Source: Planctomycetota bacterium (GTDB taxonomy: Bacteria; Planctomycetota; Phycisphaerae; Phycisphaerales; Phycisphaeraceae). Taken from it: a DNA stretch of 64,000 bases. Within the stretch, counting starts at the first letter, position 1. Every line of letters starts with the position of its first letter. Both the position numbers and the translations under genes were made by a program. Below, piece by piece: positions 17,185 through 25,971 of the stretch. The stretch lies in the NCBI GenBank assembly GCA_016350165.1, contig CP066225.1, forward strand, positions 1,674,001-1,738,000, written 5' to 3'. The notes below the pieces were generated by a model, which was not told where the DNA came from, did not search any database, and saw only the letters and a program-made list of their open reading frames with translations.

Positions 17185-18756
17185 ATGAGCCCGATGGCGA
17201 CATTGAAAAAGAGCAGTCCGCTGAATCGTGAAGATGGTGGCGCATTGTACGAGCAGCTTGCAGATCGAATCGAAGGATTGATCGCAGATGGGGTAATGCT
17301 GCCGGGCGATCGCGTGCCTTCCGTCAGAAAGCTCAAGCAGCAATTTGGTGTAAGCATGTCAACGGTGCTCGAAGCATGCCGATTGCTGGAAGATCGTGGC
17401 TTGGTAACAGCACGCCCTCAAAGCGGTCACTACGTGCGTGAAAATCCAGCAATGAAACTGGAAGAGCCAAGTGAAAGCCGCCCAAGTCACGAAGCCGTCA
17501 AGGTCGATCGTGTGATGTCGCTGAAACTCAAGTTATCGATCGAGGACGAGTCTATTTTGCAGTTAGGCGCTGCTGTACCGAGTACAAATGATTTTCCTCA
17601 AAAAACGATCAACCGTTTGATCGGCCAATCATTGCGTGATGAAAGTGAGTTAGCTCACAAGTACAACACGCCACGTGGTGTGGAAGCGTTTCGTAAAGCT
17701 GTTTGTAAACGCATGATGTATGCAGGTATCTCAGCAGGCCCCGATGATGTGCTGGTCACAAACGGTGCGAAGGAAAGTGTCTATCTTGCACTAAAAGCTG
17801 TCACAAAGCCCGGCGACACTGTTGCAGTTGAAAGCCCAACTTACTTCGACCTGATCGTTACACTGGAAAGTTTGCACCTGAAAATTCTGCCACTGGCGAC
17901 CAATCCAAGAGACGGTGTAAGTTTTGATTGTCTCGGCGGCGCACTGCAAAAGAAGCAGGTTCAGGCAGTCGTTCTCATCACAAACTACAGTAACCCACTC
18001 GGTGTTTGCATGAGTGACTCACGTAAAAAAGCACTCGCAGCGATGATGGAGCGACACGATGTTCCTTTGATCGAAGACGACATTTGCGGCGACCTTTGCT
18101 TCGGTGATGAACGTGCAAAGACTGTCAAAGCCTACGATAAAAGCGATCATGTGATTTACTGTTCCTCATTCAGCAAAACGATATCACCCGGCCTACGTGT
18201 CGGCTGGATGGTGCCCGGCAAATATCAATCCAAAGTCGAACAGATCAAACTCGCAATCAATCAGGCCGCCCCAACACTCGGCCAACTCGCGATCTCCAAA
18301 TACCTCAACGGCGGCGGTTACGAACGCCACTTGCGCAAACTTCGCAAACTATATCAACAGCAAACAAGCCTGATGTTGCAGTACATTTCGCAGTCTTTCC
18401 CCGAAGGCACGAAAGTCAGTAAGCCAAGTGGCGGGCACGTCCTTTGGGTCGAAATGCCTGAAGGTGTAGACTCCATGAAGCTGCACGATGAAGCGATACG
18501 TGAAGGTATTGCAATTGCACCGGGACCGATTTTCAGCCCGCGTGAGGATGACTTTCTTAACTGCATGCGCATCAACACCGGGTTACCTTGGAGCGAACGC
18601 ATTGAGCCAGCTATTCAGCGGTTAGGTGAACTGGCTGTCGAACAACTCTGGCGTAACGGCGTCAGAAAGAAAGCAGTGAAACGTAAACCCTGCAAGTGTG
18701 AACCTGTAGTGAGTCACAAGCTGGATGACAACGTTGTCATGGGGAACAGGCATTGA
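17185..18756 (+). CDS. MocR/PdxR-type regulator: GntR winged helix fused to PLP aminotransferase-like domain
   Basis: Transcription factor of about 523 residues. I choose the ATG at 17185; the frame opens with GTG at 17164. The N-terminal winged helix (LYEQLADRIEGLIADGVMLP, PGDRVPSVRKLKQQFGVS) is GntR type. It is followed by a fold-type I aminotransferase domain with TNGAKESVYLALKAV, NYSNPLGVCMSD, IEDDICGDLCFG and the PLP-binding lysine in SSFSKTISPG (about K331 from this start). Such proteins sense pyridoxal phosphate or an amino compound bound to it. The C-terminal CKCEP and nearby basic residues are an unusual extra tail. The regulated gene is not obvious; autoregulation is likely given the upstream sites. 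Terminator follows directly. Confidence 0.9.
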   Translation: MSPMATLKKSSPLNREDGGALYEQLADRIEGLIADGVMLPGDRVPSVRKLKQQFGVSMSTVLEACRLLEDRGLVTARPQSGHYVRENPAMKLEEPSESRPSHEAVKVDRVMSLKLKLSIEDESILQLGAAVPSTNDFPQKTINRLIGQSLRDESELAHKYNTPRGVEAFRKAVCKRMMYAGISAGPDDVLVTNGAKESVYLALKAVTKPGDTVAVESPTYFDLIVTLESLHLKILPLATNPRDGVSFDCLGGALQKKQVQAVVLITNYSNPLGVCMSDSRKKALAAMMERHDVPLIEDDICGDLCFGDERAKTVKAYDKSDHVIYCSSFSKTISPGLRVGWMVPGKYQSKVEQIKLAINQAAPTLGQLAISKYLNGGGYERHLRKLRKLYQQQTSLMLQYISQSFPEGTKVSKPSGGHVLWVEMPEGVDSMKLHDEAIREGIAIAPGPIFSPREDDFLNCMRINTGLPWSERIEPAIQRLGELAVEQLWRNGVRKKAVKRKPCKCEPVVSHKLDDNVVMGNRH

Positions 18757-18777
18757 TATAAAATCCAATTCATAAAA

Positions 18778-18806
18778 AAAACGCCGCTTGAATGCGGCGT
18801 TTTTGC
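18778..18806. terminator. Bidirectional terminator
   Basis: Perfect stem ACGCCGC (18781-18787) with GCGGCGT (18794-18800), an A-run before and a T-run after. It serves the MocR gene on the plus strand and the small minus-strand gene ending at 18861. Confidence 0.88.
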
Positions 18807-18860
18807 TTTAGATTTGTTTGCATGTCAATAATTGTTCAAACGAAAAATAGTATATGTTCT

Positions 18861-19115
18861 CTAATGAGGACGCCTGTGTTGCTTAAACGTGCGGTGTGAG
18901 TTGATGCGTCGTTCCTGCATTTCCTGTATATATTTATGAGGCGTATGCAGCATTTGGGGCCTGATGTTTAGCTCCTCATTTTTCTTTTCCTCATTATCAT
19001 GCGTGTCCGTATCCGTGAGGTGTTTATCAAACTCTGGGAATGAAAATTTATAGTCACGCATACGGGGATAAGTCGTGGCGGAAATAATCTCAGTGAACCA
19101 TTTTCGCCTTTTCAT
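18861..19115 (-). CDS. Small basic hypothetical protein (84 aa)
   Basis: The frame is open from 19136, but the ATG at 19115 has a strong ribosome site (AAAGGAG, seven bases away), which is the best argument that the gene is real. The product begins MKRRKWFTEIISATTYPRMR and has a charged middle (TDTHDNEEKKNEELN) and a His/Arg-rich end (HRTFKQHRRPH). No signal peptide, membrane helix or known motif. It has its own upstream region with a CAAAC/GTTTG hairpin near 19149-19164 and shares a bidirectional terminator. Function unknown. Confidence 0.6.
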   Translation of the reverse strand: MKRRKWFTEIISATTYPRMRDYKFSFPEFDKHLTDTDTHDNEEKKNEELNIRPQMLHTPHKYIQEMQERRINSHRTFKQHRRPH

Positions 19116-19267
19116 TAGGATGCTCCTTTCAAGCATTCACCCATACTACAAACACTATGTTTGCAGGTGCTTTTCGGGTGATCGGCCCAAAGTTTAGGCA
19201 TCCCAACTTCACTGTCTAGTATAGTTGTAAAATTATTTTTCAGTCACAAATGACAGGTTTTTTACGT

Positions 19268-21028
19268 TTAGTTTTTCGAAGCTTTCCATAACGCATTTGG
19301 ATATTCCGGCTCGCCAACAATATTGAAAAGAACCATCTCAATGTCACCATTGTCACGTTCAACTATCACATAATTTCCGGGCGTCGGCTCATGCTTACAA
19401 GGCATCGATTGACTATCCATATCATAGGATGGGTTCATAATTGCAATAATCTTTGGCGTTACTTTCAGGTACTCAACCAATTCTTCATCACTTGGATTTG
19501 CAAAGTAATCTGCGACAAACTTTCGAGCACCCTCAACCGTTGGCTTCACTTTACTCTTCTTAACGTGCGAATGATATGCTTTGATCGCGTAATCACAGTA
19601 AAGATTTGTAGTTCTCCGAAACTCTAAGGGATGGATAGACTCTACCGATTCAATGCGTGCTGCCGAGTAAAACATCGTCAAATATACAGCAGCCGGAATC
19701 ACCAAAAGCAACAAAACGGGCACAAACTTAAACCGTGGAACGGGCGATTTAATCACACACGCAACGATGATCATCAAGATCACCACCGACAACATTGTTA
19801 CGTATAACGCCTGTTTTTTAGCTGTTTTATTTGTATGAAACGATGGCATATATGCATTAAAGTCCGTAGCTTGAAGATAAGCATCATCCTTCATTTCACC
19901 CGGCTCAAACCTGCGTGACAACTTCGTCAACACAATCTCAGATTTCGAATCATCAGGCAAAACGCGATCAATCACATCTTTATACTGCTCATAATAAATC
20001 GGGATATACGATTCATTTGGATTGCCTGATCGCGTCCCGTACGCACGATACCCAGTAATTTCATGATAGGAAAGTTGTGCTGCACGTTTGGTTTCAAACG
20101 CTGGGATCGTCATCTGCTGATTCGCAATGACATACAAATCGATCACACACGTTTCATTTTCAACAGCCGTCAGTGCGAGCGGATACACTGGTTTTTCAGT
20201 ATTAAAAGTAAAATTCAAAGGCGTTGGCGAAACTGTACCTTCTGACTTCAACACCTCCGGGTTCAACTTGATACATGCAAATTGCCACTGGTTCTTCACA
20301 TAATTTTCAATCACAGGATTTGCTTCATCAGGAATTCGAAACCCTTGCGCATTCAAATAATCAACCAGCGCATTTGGATTCTCAGAACTGATCGTCGTGA
20401 TCTCATAAGGCCCAACACTTTGGCGCGATGTCACTTCAATCCCTATATTCTGCGGCGATCCAATGCTTGCTCTCGCTGCTCCCAACGCTGGCAAAAGAGA
20501 CAGAACGACAAACCCAATTAAAATCAATGAGATCGTAACATACTGAATTCTACGAAGCACCTTACCGTATTCAGTACCATCAAAACGCACACGCACAACG
20601 ATCAGCGAAAAGATGAGCCCGAAACAGGCGAGCGCAATCAAACCCAAATATTCATCACTACTCGGATAAACATAAGGTCTGGTTCTCACACGAAGCGTTC
20701 TAAAAATACTTGGATCAACCTGTGTCACTTCAGGCTTACTCGGCAGAGGCACAACCCAAGCAAACTCATTTGGATCTTGAGTTGCCTCATCCAAATTACC
20801 AACCAGCTGCACACCCTTCGCGACTTCAGGCGTGAAGTGCGTTTGAATAATCAATGATTGCGTATTGGTTTTATCGTTATAAATGATCACTGCTTGCTGA
20901 TCAGGCACCGGCAGTTTCGCATAGTTCGGCCGCGCAAAAACCTTCCCATCAGCATGCACTTCGACAACAACACTCAGCCCAATCACACCCACCAAAACGA
21001 TCAGCAACAAATTCAATAGATATCGCAT
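19268..21028 (-). CDS. DUF2330 protein with inserted membrane helices
   Basis: 586 residues; ATG at 21028 with GGAG eight bases upstream. The signal peptide ends near VVEVHA, then DGKVFARPNYAKLPVPDQQA, the usual entry of DUF2330, and FAWVVPLPSKPEVTQVD. Normally the domain continues unbroken; here, after RTLRVRTRPYVYP (about residue 121), two membrane helices intervene (LGLIALACFGLIFSLIVV and VTISLILIGFVVLSLLPALG), and the DUF2330 sequence resumes with SRQSVGPYEITTI. The second helix ends in LLPALGAARA, as in pseudopilins. Another membrane helix pair follows near 395-440. The role of DUF2330 is unknown; it is exported in other bacteria. It is the first gene after ruvB on the same strand. Confidence 0.83.
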   Translation of the reverse strand: MRYLLNLLLIVLVGVIGLSVVVEVHADGKVFARPNYAKLPVPDQQAVIIYNDKTNTQSLIIQTHFTPEVAKGVQLVGNLDEATQDPNEFAWVVPLPSKPEVTQVDPSIFRTLRVRTRPYVYPSSDEYLGLIALACFGLIFSLIVVRVRFDGTEYGKVLRRIQYVTISLILIGFVVLSLLPALGAARASIGSPQNIGIEVTSRQSVGPYEITTISSENPNALVDYLNAQGFRIPDEANPVIENYVKNQWQFACIKLNPEVLKSEGTVSPTPLNFTFNTEKPVYPLALTAVENETCVIDLYVIANQQMTIPAFETKRAAQLSYHEITGYRAYGTRSGNPNESYIPIYYEQYKDVIDRVLPDDSKSEIVLTKLSRRFEPGEMKDDAYLQATDFNAYMPSFHTNKTAKKQALYVTMLSVVILMIIVACVIKSPVPRFKFVPVLLLLVIPAAVYLTMFYSAARIESVESIHPLEFRRTTNLYCDYAIKAYHSHVKKSKVKPTVEGARKFVADYFANPSDEELVEYLKVTPKIIAIMNPSYDMDSQSMPCKHEPTPGNYVIVERDNGDIEMVLFNIVGEPEYPNALWKASKN

Positions 21029-21094
21029 AGCAGCAACTCCGGAAGTTAACGGGTCTGCTTCAATGATAATTGATCGTCTGCAATTTAAATAGTT

Positions 21095-22177
21095 TTAGTC
21101 AAACAGATCAGCAGGCGTTTGGTTTGAAGCCAAGCGAATACCCAAATGCTGCGCTGCCGTATTCGTCAGCTGACGACCCTTACGTGTTCTCGCTAAAAAA
21201 CCGATCTGCAGTAAGTAAGGCTCAACCACTTCTTCCAATGTTCCTGCATCTTCACCAATTGTCGCAGCAATCGCTTCCAGCCCAACAGGTCCACCTTCAT
21301 AAACATCCGCAATCACCTGCATGTACTTGCGGTCCAGTTCATCGATCCCAAGATTGTCCACGCCCTCAAGACTAAGTGCTGCATCAACAACTTCTCGTGT
21401 CAGCTTCCCACCAGCTTTCACCTGTGTAAAGTCGCGCACACGTCTGAGCAGCCGATTTGTAATACGAGGCGTACCACGTGATCTTGATGCAATCGCACGC
21501 AATGCCTGAACAATCTCGTCTTCAACACCCTTCAAATCGCCCGGCTTATCCAAGTCTGTCTCAGACGGAATCAAACCCATCAAACGACCTGACCGCACAA
21601 GAATCGCGAGCAAATCTTCCTCAGAGTAAAACTCAAGGTTATGCGTAATCCCAAAACGTGAACGCATCGGACCAGAGATCATCCCAGCCCTCGTCGTCGC
21701 GCCGATCAGCGTAAACGGCTTCAGCGGCAGCGTAATCGTCTTCGCATGCATCCCCTGATCAATCTGCACATCAATCTTAAAATCTTCCATCGCTGAATAC
21801 AGATATTCTTCGAGCGAAATTTGCAGACGATGAATCTCATCAACAAAAAGCACATCGTGTGGCTGCAGCTTCGTCAAAATCCCAACTAAATCGCCAGGCT
21901 TCGTTAAAGCAGGACCAGCCGTCACTGTGACATGCGTATTCATTTCATTCGCAATGATGTGCGCGAGCGTCGTTTTACCAAGACCCGGAGGCCCGTGCAG
22001 CAATACGTGCTCCATCGGCTCCTCACGCTGCTTCACCGCTTCAAGCGTGATCGAAAGCTTCTCCACAAGCTTCGGCTGCCCCACATAATCATGGAGCGAT
22101 TCGGGACGCAGCGACAGGTTGAATGTTTCCTCCTGCGGCGTCGTTGTGGATGCTGAGATCAATCGTTCTTTGGCCAT
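21095..22177 (-). CDS. ruvB: Holliday junction branch migration helicase RuvB
   Basis: AAA+ motor that, with RuvA, drives branch migration at Holliday junctions during recombination and repair. 360 residues, slightly longer than the common 335-345. Walker A GPPGLGKTT at 62-70, Walker B VLFVDEIHRL, sensor 1 region LIGATTRAGMISGPMRSRFG with the arginine finger region, and the C-terminal winged helix (RITNRLLRRVRDFTQVKAGG, LGIDELDRKYMQVIADVYEG). An N-terminal tail of about 20 residues precedes LRPESLHDYVGQ. The start ATG at 22177 has a modest GAG upstream. ruvA and ruvC are not adjacent. Confidence 0.97.
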   Translation of the reverse strand: MAKERLISASTTTPQEETFNLSLRPESLHDYVGQPKLVEKLSITLEAVKQREEPMEHVLLHGPPGLGKTTLAHIIANEMNTHVTVTAGPALTKPGDLVGILTKLQPHDVLFVDEIHRLQISLEEYLYSAMEDFKIDVQIDQGMHAKTITLPLKPFTLIGATTRAGMISGPMRSRFGITHNLEFYSEEDLLAILVRSGRLMGLIPSETDLDKPGDLKGVEDEIVQALRAIASRSRGTPRITNRLLRRVRDFTQVKAGGKLTREVVDAALSLEGVDNLGIDELDRKYMQVIADVYEGGPVGLEAIAATIGEDAGTLEEVVEPYLLQIGFLARTRKGRQLTNTAAQHLGIRLASNQTPADLFD

Positions 22178-22323
22178 GGGTACTCAATCGGTGAGAAGAC
22201 GTCGAAAAACCAGTTCGTCAGGCTGCATTTTAGCAAAACGTTAGGGGTATGGGGAGCCTGATATTCGGATTGGTTCTGTAGTAGCCATGCCCACCTCAGA
22301 AACAGCTTCCCCTGCCCTGTGCG

Positions 22324-22358
22324 CATAAAAAAACAACACCGGTGCGAAACCGATGTTG
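22324..22358 (-). terminator. Intrinsic terminator of the 22456-22740 gene
   Basis: CAACACCGGT (22334-22343) pairs with ACCGATGTTG (22349-22358) with one mismatch; on the minus strand it is followed by a T-run (A-run at 22327-22333). Confidence 0.75.
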
Positions 22359-22455
22359 CGGTATAGCATGATTAATAAGTTGGGATGACAACTCTCATCC
22401 AAGTCAGGAAAACTGCGTCGAACCCTTACGAGTGCGACAACACCTGTGGGATGAT

Positions 22456-22740
22456 TTAGTTAATACTCAACGGCAAGATCGACCAGTCCGCATCATCGTT
22501 GTATCGGAAACGTGCGACTTTCTCACGCCCATGATACACCGTCATCTTACGGTAATGATCAAAATCATCCGCATCGTAGTGAAGGTACTCAGCAAGCTGA
22601 GCTGCTGCGTGGCTGTAGTCAGACTTGATCGCACCGCGGGGCATTTCAATGCCTGTAGATGCAAGACGTCTAGGCGGCTCATCGTTGAGCTCATAAAGCC
22701 AATCGTGGTCCCGTTCGTCCCAATAAATCTTTAGCTGCAT
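22456..22740 (-). CDS. Small acidic hypothetical protein
   Basis: 94 residues from the ATG at 22740, which follows GGGGG at five bases; another in-frame ATG at 22752 would add four residues but lacks a ribosome site. Begins MQLKIYWDERDHDWLYELND and contains AAAQLAEYLHYDADDFDHYR, so it looks like a compact soluble alpha/beta protein with many Asp, His and Tyr. There is no membrane segment and no known motif. It is a single-gene unit with its own terminator, between ruvB and the GspE gene. Function unknown. Confidence 0.65.
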   Translation of the reverse strand: MQLKIYWDERDHDWLYELNDEPPRRLASTGIEMPRGAIKSDYSHAAAQLAEYLHYDADDFDHYRKMTVYHGREKVARFRYNDDADWSILPLSIN

Positions 22741-23192
22741 AGCAACCCCCATTGTGGTATGAAACTTGTCAATTAACTAACTCCTCAAGTTCAATGCTAA
22801 TAGCGCAAACAAGGCCGTGCAAATGTTTTTTCGGCAAAAAAGGAAATAGAAGTTAGTAAAATCCTGTGATACACCCTAACTTTATTTAAACTCGGTTTTT
22901 ACTGCATTTACAGGGCAAAAATGATTCAATTTTGTGCTTAGCCATTCATTTGTTTTGTAATTTTTATGAATCACACTAATTAGTTAAGTTAGCCAATCCA
23001 GGCTGCGGTGGAGAGATGGTGGATAATACGTTTATTCCTGATTGCGTGCTATGCGATAACCGCGATTTAAGGGGATTTTTGCATGAAAATCGGGTAATCA
23101 ATTAAGGGTCCATTATTAGTTATATGGCAATAACAAAGGCCGGACCTTCATCCGACCTTTTCAATATCTTTGTTAATGTTAATTTGGCGTAA
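22741..23192. other. Intergenic region between the 94-aa gene and gspE
   Basis: A/T-rich, no convincing gene. It contains the gspE terminator near 23138-23163 and otherwise only short repeats of TTAGTTAA type. The promoter of the 94-aa gene should lie within 22741-22900. Confidence 0.4.
23138..23163 (-). terminator. Terminator of the FHA-GspE gene
   Basis: On the minus strand AAGGTCGGA pairs with TCCGGCCTT across a six-base loop and is followed by TGTTATT. It lies 30 bases after the stop codon. Confidence 0.65.
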
Positions 23193-25019
23193 TTAATCAA
23201 ACCCAACAACGCGTGCCACTTCTTCCCATGACGTTTCGCCCTTCATAATCAGATCGATACCCGCATTGCGAAGCGATTGGAACATCGTCATTTCAAGTGC
23301 TTTGTGAATCGATGTCATATTCGGGTTATTGAGAATCACGTCTCGCAATTCATCGGTCGCTTGTAACAACTCATAAACACCGCGGCGACCTGAATACCCA
23401 GTACCAAAACACTGCGGACAACCAATCGGCACATGCAGTGGCGGCACACCTTCAACAGTGCGGCCGATCTTCAGGATTTGGTTCGATGTTGCTTTGCGTG
23501 GTTCCTTACAGTGTGGACACAGTGAACGAACCAAACGTTGTGCTAATACAAGATTCAAGGTCGATGCGACCAGGTATGGTTCAACACCGAGATCAAGCAG
23601 GCGGAAGACTGTACCGACGGTGTCTTTGGAGTGAGTGGTTGAGAGAACGAGATGGCCGGTGGTCGCGGCTTGCATTGCGGTGGTTGCAGTTTCAGCGTCA
23701 CGAATTTCGCCAACAACGATCACGTCCGGGTCCTGACGCAGACATGAACGCAGCAGATTGTTGAAGGTTTGTTCACGGTCATCATCGACACGGATCTGCG
23801 TGATGCCGGGCAGCTCATATTCGATCGGATCTTCAATCGTGATGACGTTGCGAACTTGCGCGTTAATCTGGCGGAGGATCGCATACAAGGTAGTCGTCTT
23901 ACCAGAGCCGGTCGGACCGCACATAAGGACCATGCCCGTATTCTGACGCGACACATCTTTAATACCGTTGAACATCCAACCGGGAAGCTGCAGGTCGCGA
24001 AGACGCTGAGGTGAGTTCACAGGGTCGAGTACACGCAGCACGAGTTTTTGGCCGTGCATGGATGGGGTGAATGAGACACGGTAGTCGATACGGCGGCCGG
24101 GCACTTTGGTTGAGAAGTGACCTTCCTGCACGATTGCTTTTTTGGAGATGTCGATATCGCCGAGAACTTTGATGAGTGAGAAGATGCGTCGCATGACGTC
24201 CATGGTGATGCCGCATACTTCAACCATCGCACCGTCGATACGCAGACGGATGAGTGAATCTTCACGTTTTGGCTCGATGTGGATGTCGGATGCGCCGGAG
24301 CGGATACAGCCGTAGATGAGCATTCGGAGAATGTGAAGGACTTCAGCGGTGGCTTGGTCGCCTTCATCGGCATCGTGCACAATCTGAGCACGTGCATTGA
24401 CGAGTGCGATGTTGGCGGCGCTGAATGGGACATGGCGGCCGATGGACGCAAGTGCATCGACAGAGCCGATGGCATAGGTCGGGGTTGCATCTGGCTCATC
24501 GTCATCGTCGATTTCTTCGGTGTATGGATCGGTGGCAAGCTCATCGTCGGTATATGCAGGCGCATTGGAGAGGTTGAGCTTGATCCCGCCTGCAGAACGG
24601 GCCTCGGCTGAGGATGGAACCTCGGCAGCGTTGACGGTTGAAGCGGCTTGCTGCGCTTCTTGATTGTGTGCAAGACGGTCGGCAGCACTCATTGGATCTG
24701 GGAATGCTTCGACTTGAGACGGGATTGCTTCGAGGAATCGGAACTGTGTGTTACCGACTTGGAAGTACATGCCGTGGTTGAGATCGACTTTGATGATCTC
24801 GAAGCCTTGGATGAGAGTGCCGTTGGAGGAGTTATGATCGGAGAGCACGTACCCGCCGGGCGTGAGGGTGATGGAAGCGTGATGACGCGAGGCGAGATTG
24901 TCGTGGCCGAGCGCGATGGCGTTGTCGACACTGCGGCCAATGGTGACGATTTGACCAAACGTCGTTGGGAGTGAAATACGTTTGATCCCTTGCGGTAATG
25001 CAACTTCAAGATGTGGCAT
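23193..25019 (-). CDS. GspE/PilB-type secretion or pilus ATPase with N-terminal FHA domain
   Basis: Cytoplasmic ATPase that powers pseudopilus or pilus assembly. Start at the ATG at 25019 (GAGG, five bases away); the frame runs open to 25097. Residues 1-97 form an FHA domain, a phosphothreonine reader: IGRSVDNAIALGHDNLASRH, then SDHNSSNGTLIQG. A low-complexity acidic linker (about 110-180) follows. The ATPase has Walker A GPTGSGKTTT (about 368-376), EDPIEYELPGITQIRVDDD, Walker B DVIVVGEIRDAET, the His box STTHSKDT, and a CPHC...CPQC zinc site. The FHA head replaces the usual GspE N-terminal domain and suggests control by Ser/Thr kinases (inference). Other secretion genes are not adjacent. Confidence 0.92.
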   Translation of the reverse strand: MPHLEVALPQGIKRISLPTTFGQIVTIGRSVDNAIALGHDNLASRHHASITLTPGGYVLSDHNSSNGTLIQGFEIIKVDLNHGMYFQVGNTQFRFLEAIPSQVEAFPDPMSAADRLAHNQEAQQAASTVNAAEVPSSAEARSAGGIKLNLSNAPAYTDDELATDPYTEEIDDDDEPDATPTYAIGSVDALASIGRHVPFSAANIALVNARAQIVHDADEGDQATAEVLHILRMLIYGCIRSGASDIHIEPKREDSLIRLRIDGAMVEVCGITMDVMRRIFSLIKVLGDIDISKKAIVQEGHFSTKVPGRRIDYRVSFTPSMHGQKLVLRVLDPVNSPQRLRDLQLPGWMFNGIKDVSRQNTGMVLMCGPTGSGKTTTLYAILRQINAQVRNVITIEDPIEYELPGITQIRVDDDREQTFNNLLRSCLRQDPDVIVVGEIRDAETATTAMQAATTGHLVLSTTHSKDTVGTVFRLLDLGVEPYLVASTLNLVLAQRLVRSLCPHCKEPRKATSNQILKIGRTVEGVPPLHVPIGCPQCFGTGYSGRRGVYELLQATDELRDVILNNPNMTSIHKALEMTMFQSLRNAGIDLIMKGETSWEEVARVVGFD

Positions 25020-25226
25020 GACGTCCTCTTCGTTATTGAGACCCGGATAAATAAAGATGCACGAGATAATGCGTGCTAGACATGTAGTATGACGCACAAA
25101 CAGGCGAGATGTTGCAGCATGTCCTCGATATGTATTTTTTCACGTTCAGCTGAACGATGCAAGAGGGAATGCCAAAACGGAGAATGAGGGTTGATTGAGA
25201 TGCATTTGTGGGTTTGATTGTGGAAA

Positions 25227-25562
25227 CGTGCGTGGGCGCGCACGAGATGAGTGGAAGTTGGTTTTGAACAGGCACATCAATGTGGAGGAATTTGAATGTT
25301 TTGGAAATATGAATTTGATGAAAATGGCTAAAAATGAAGAGGAATGAGGTGAAATGGTTTGGAATTGGGCAGAAATGGGAAATTGTTTTGGGTTTGTGCG
25401 CACGAAAGTGCATGTTGCGCGCACAAAAGCGGTGTTTAGCATTGAAGAATTGTAAGAAATGGGCTGAAAACAGTTAGAAACGGCGCGGAATGGGTTAAGA
25501 ATGGTTAGAAATGGCTTAAAAATGGCAGGTAAATTTTGAGTGATTGCGTATTTGTGCGCGCG
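25227..25562. repeat. Phased A-run island with GTGCGC hairpins (island B)
   Basis: The 9-bp perfect inverted repeat TTTGTGCGC (25393-25401) with GCGCACAAA (25419-25427), and CGTGCG/CGCACG at 25227-25244. Between and after them A-runs recur at about 10-bp steps. Shares GCGCGCACAAAAGCG with the island at 43.5-43.7 kb. Confidence 0.7.
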
Positions 25563-25728
25563 GTTTGTTTGCGAAGCCCTCAACGGGGCCGGGCGGGCCT
25601 TTGTGTGATGAGCGAAGGATTGAGGGTAAGGATGGGGTGGCGGTGTGTGGGGGTGGTGAGGGTTTGTGGTGTGAGGCGGGTAGTTGTTTCACTTGAGCGT
25701 GTCGATGGCTGAAGGCGTGGGAAGACCG

Positions 25729-25745
25729 GCGACCTGTCAGGTCGC
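25729..25745. repeat. REP-like hairpin copy 1
   Basis: GCGACCTG-T-CAGGTCGC, an 8-bp perfect stem, followed by GGCTATTTGAGTTG. A second hairpin at 25824-25844 is followed by GGCTAATGGTGAGTTG, so the two look like diverged copies of one unit. Confidence 0.5.
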
Positions 25746-25823
25746 GGCTATTTGAGTTGCAGGTATTGTGCTGGTTGGTGATGGGAGTGTCGTTGTATGA
25801 AAAGATGTGCGGGGTGAGGCTTC

Positions 25824-25844
25824 CGCAGCCCGTAGGTCTGCGGC
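25824..25844. repeat. REP-like hairpin copy 2
   Basis: Stem CCGCAG (25824-25829) with CTGCGG (25839-25844) and possible inner CC/GG pairs, followed by CTAATGGTGAGTTG, matching the flank of copy 1. Confidence 0.5.
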
Positions 25845-25922
25845 TAATGGTGAGTTGTTACACTCAAACGTATCGTTTGAATTAATGAGTCATCATTTAT
25901 GGGTTGGTTGGATGGGCGCATG

Positions 25923-25952
25923 AAAAAAGCTCGCTTGGGGGAGCGAGCTTTT
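25923..25952 (-). terminator. Intrinsic terminator of lysA
   Basis: Perfect 9-bp stem AAGCTCGCT (25927-25935) with AGCGAGCTT (25942-25950). On the minus strand it ends in a T-run. Confidence 0.88.
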
Positions 25953-25971
25953 GGAGTGGTCTAATTATTGA

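Larger units (their letters stand above)
25020..25971. other. Long intergenic region holding island B and REP-like hairpins
   Basis: 950 bases with no believable gene. 25227-25570: GTGCGC/GCGCAC elements (25227-25244, 25393-25427, 25553-25562). 25300-25535: A-runs spaced about 10 bp, for example beginning at 25457, 25467, 25478, 25489, 25497, 25509, 25518 and 25531. 25610-25680: T/G-rich with G-runs. 25729-25745 and 25824-25844: two hairpins followed by similar sequence. 25923-25952: lysA terminator. Confidence 0.65.

Noticed and set aside
25033-25583. Two overlapping minus-strand open frames rich in Ser, His, Thr and Phe
   Set aside because: They run through the phased-run island; composition is that of the repeat, and no ribosome site is present.
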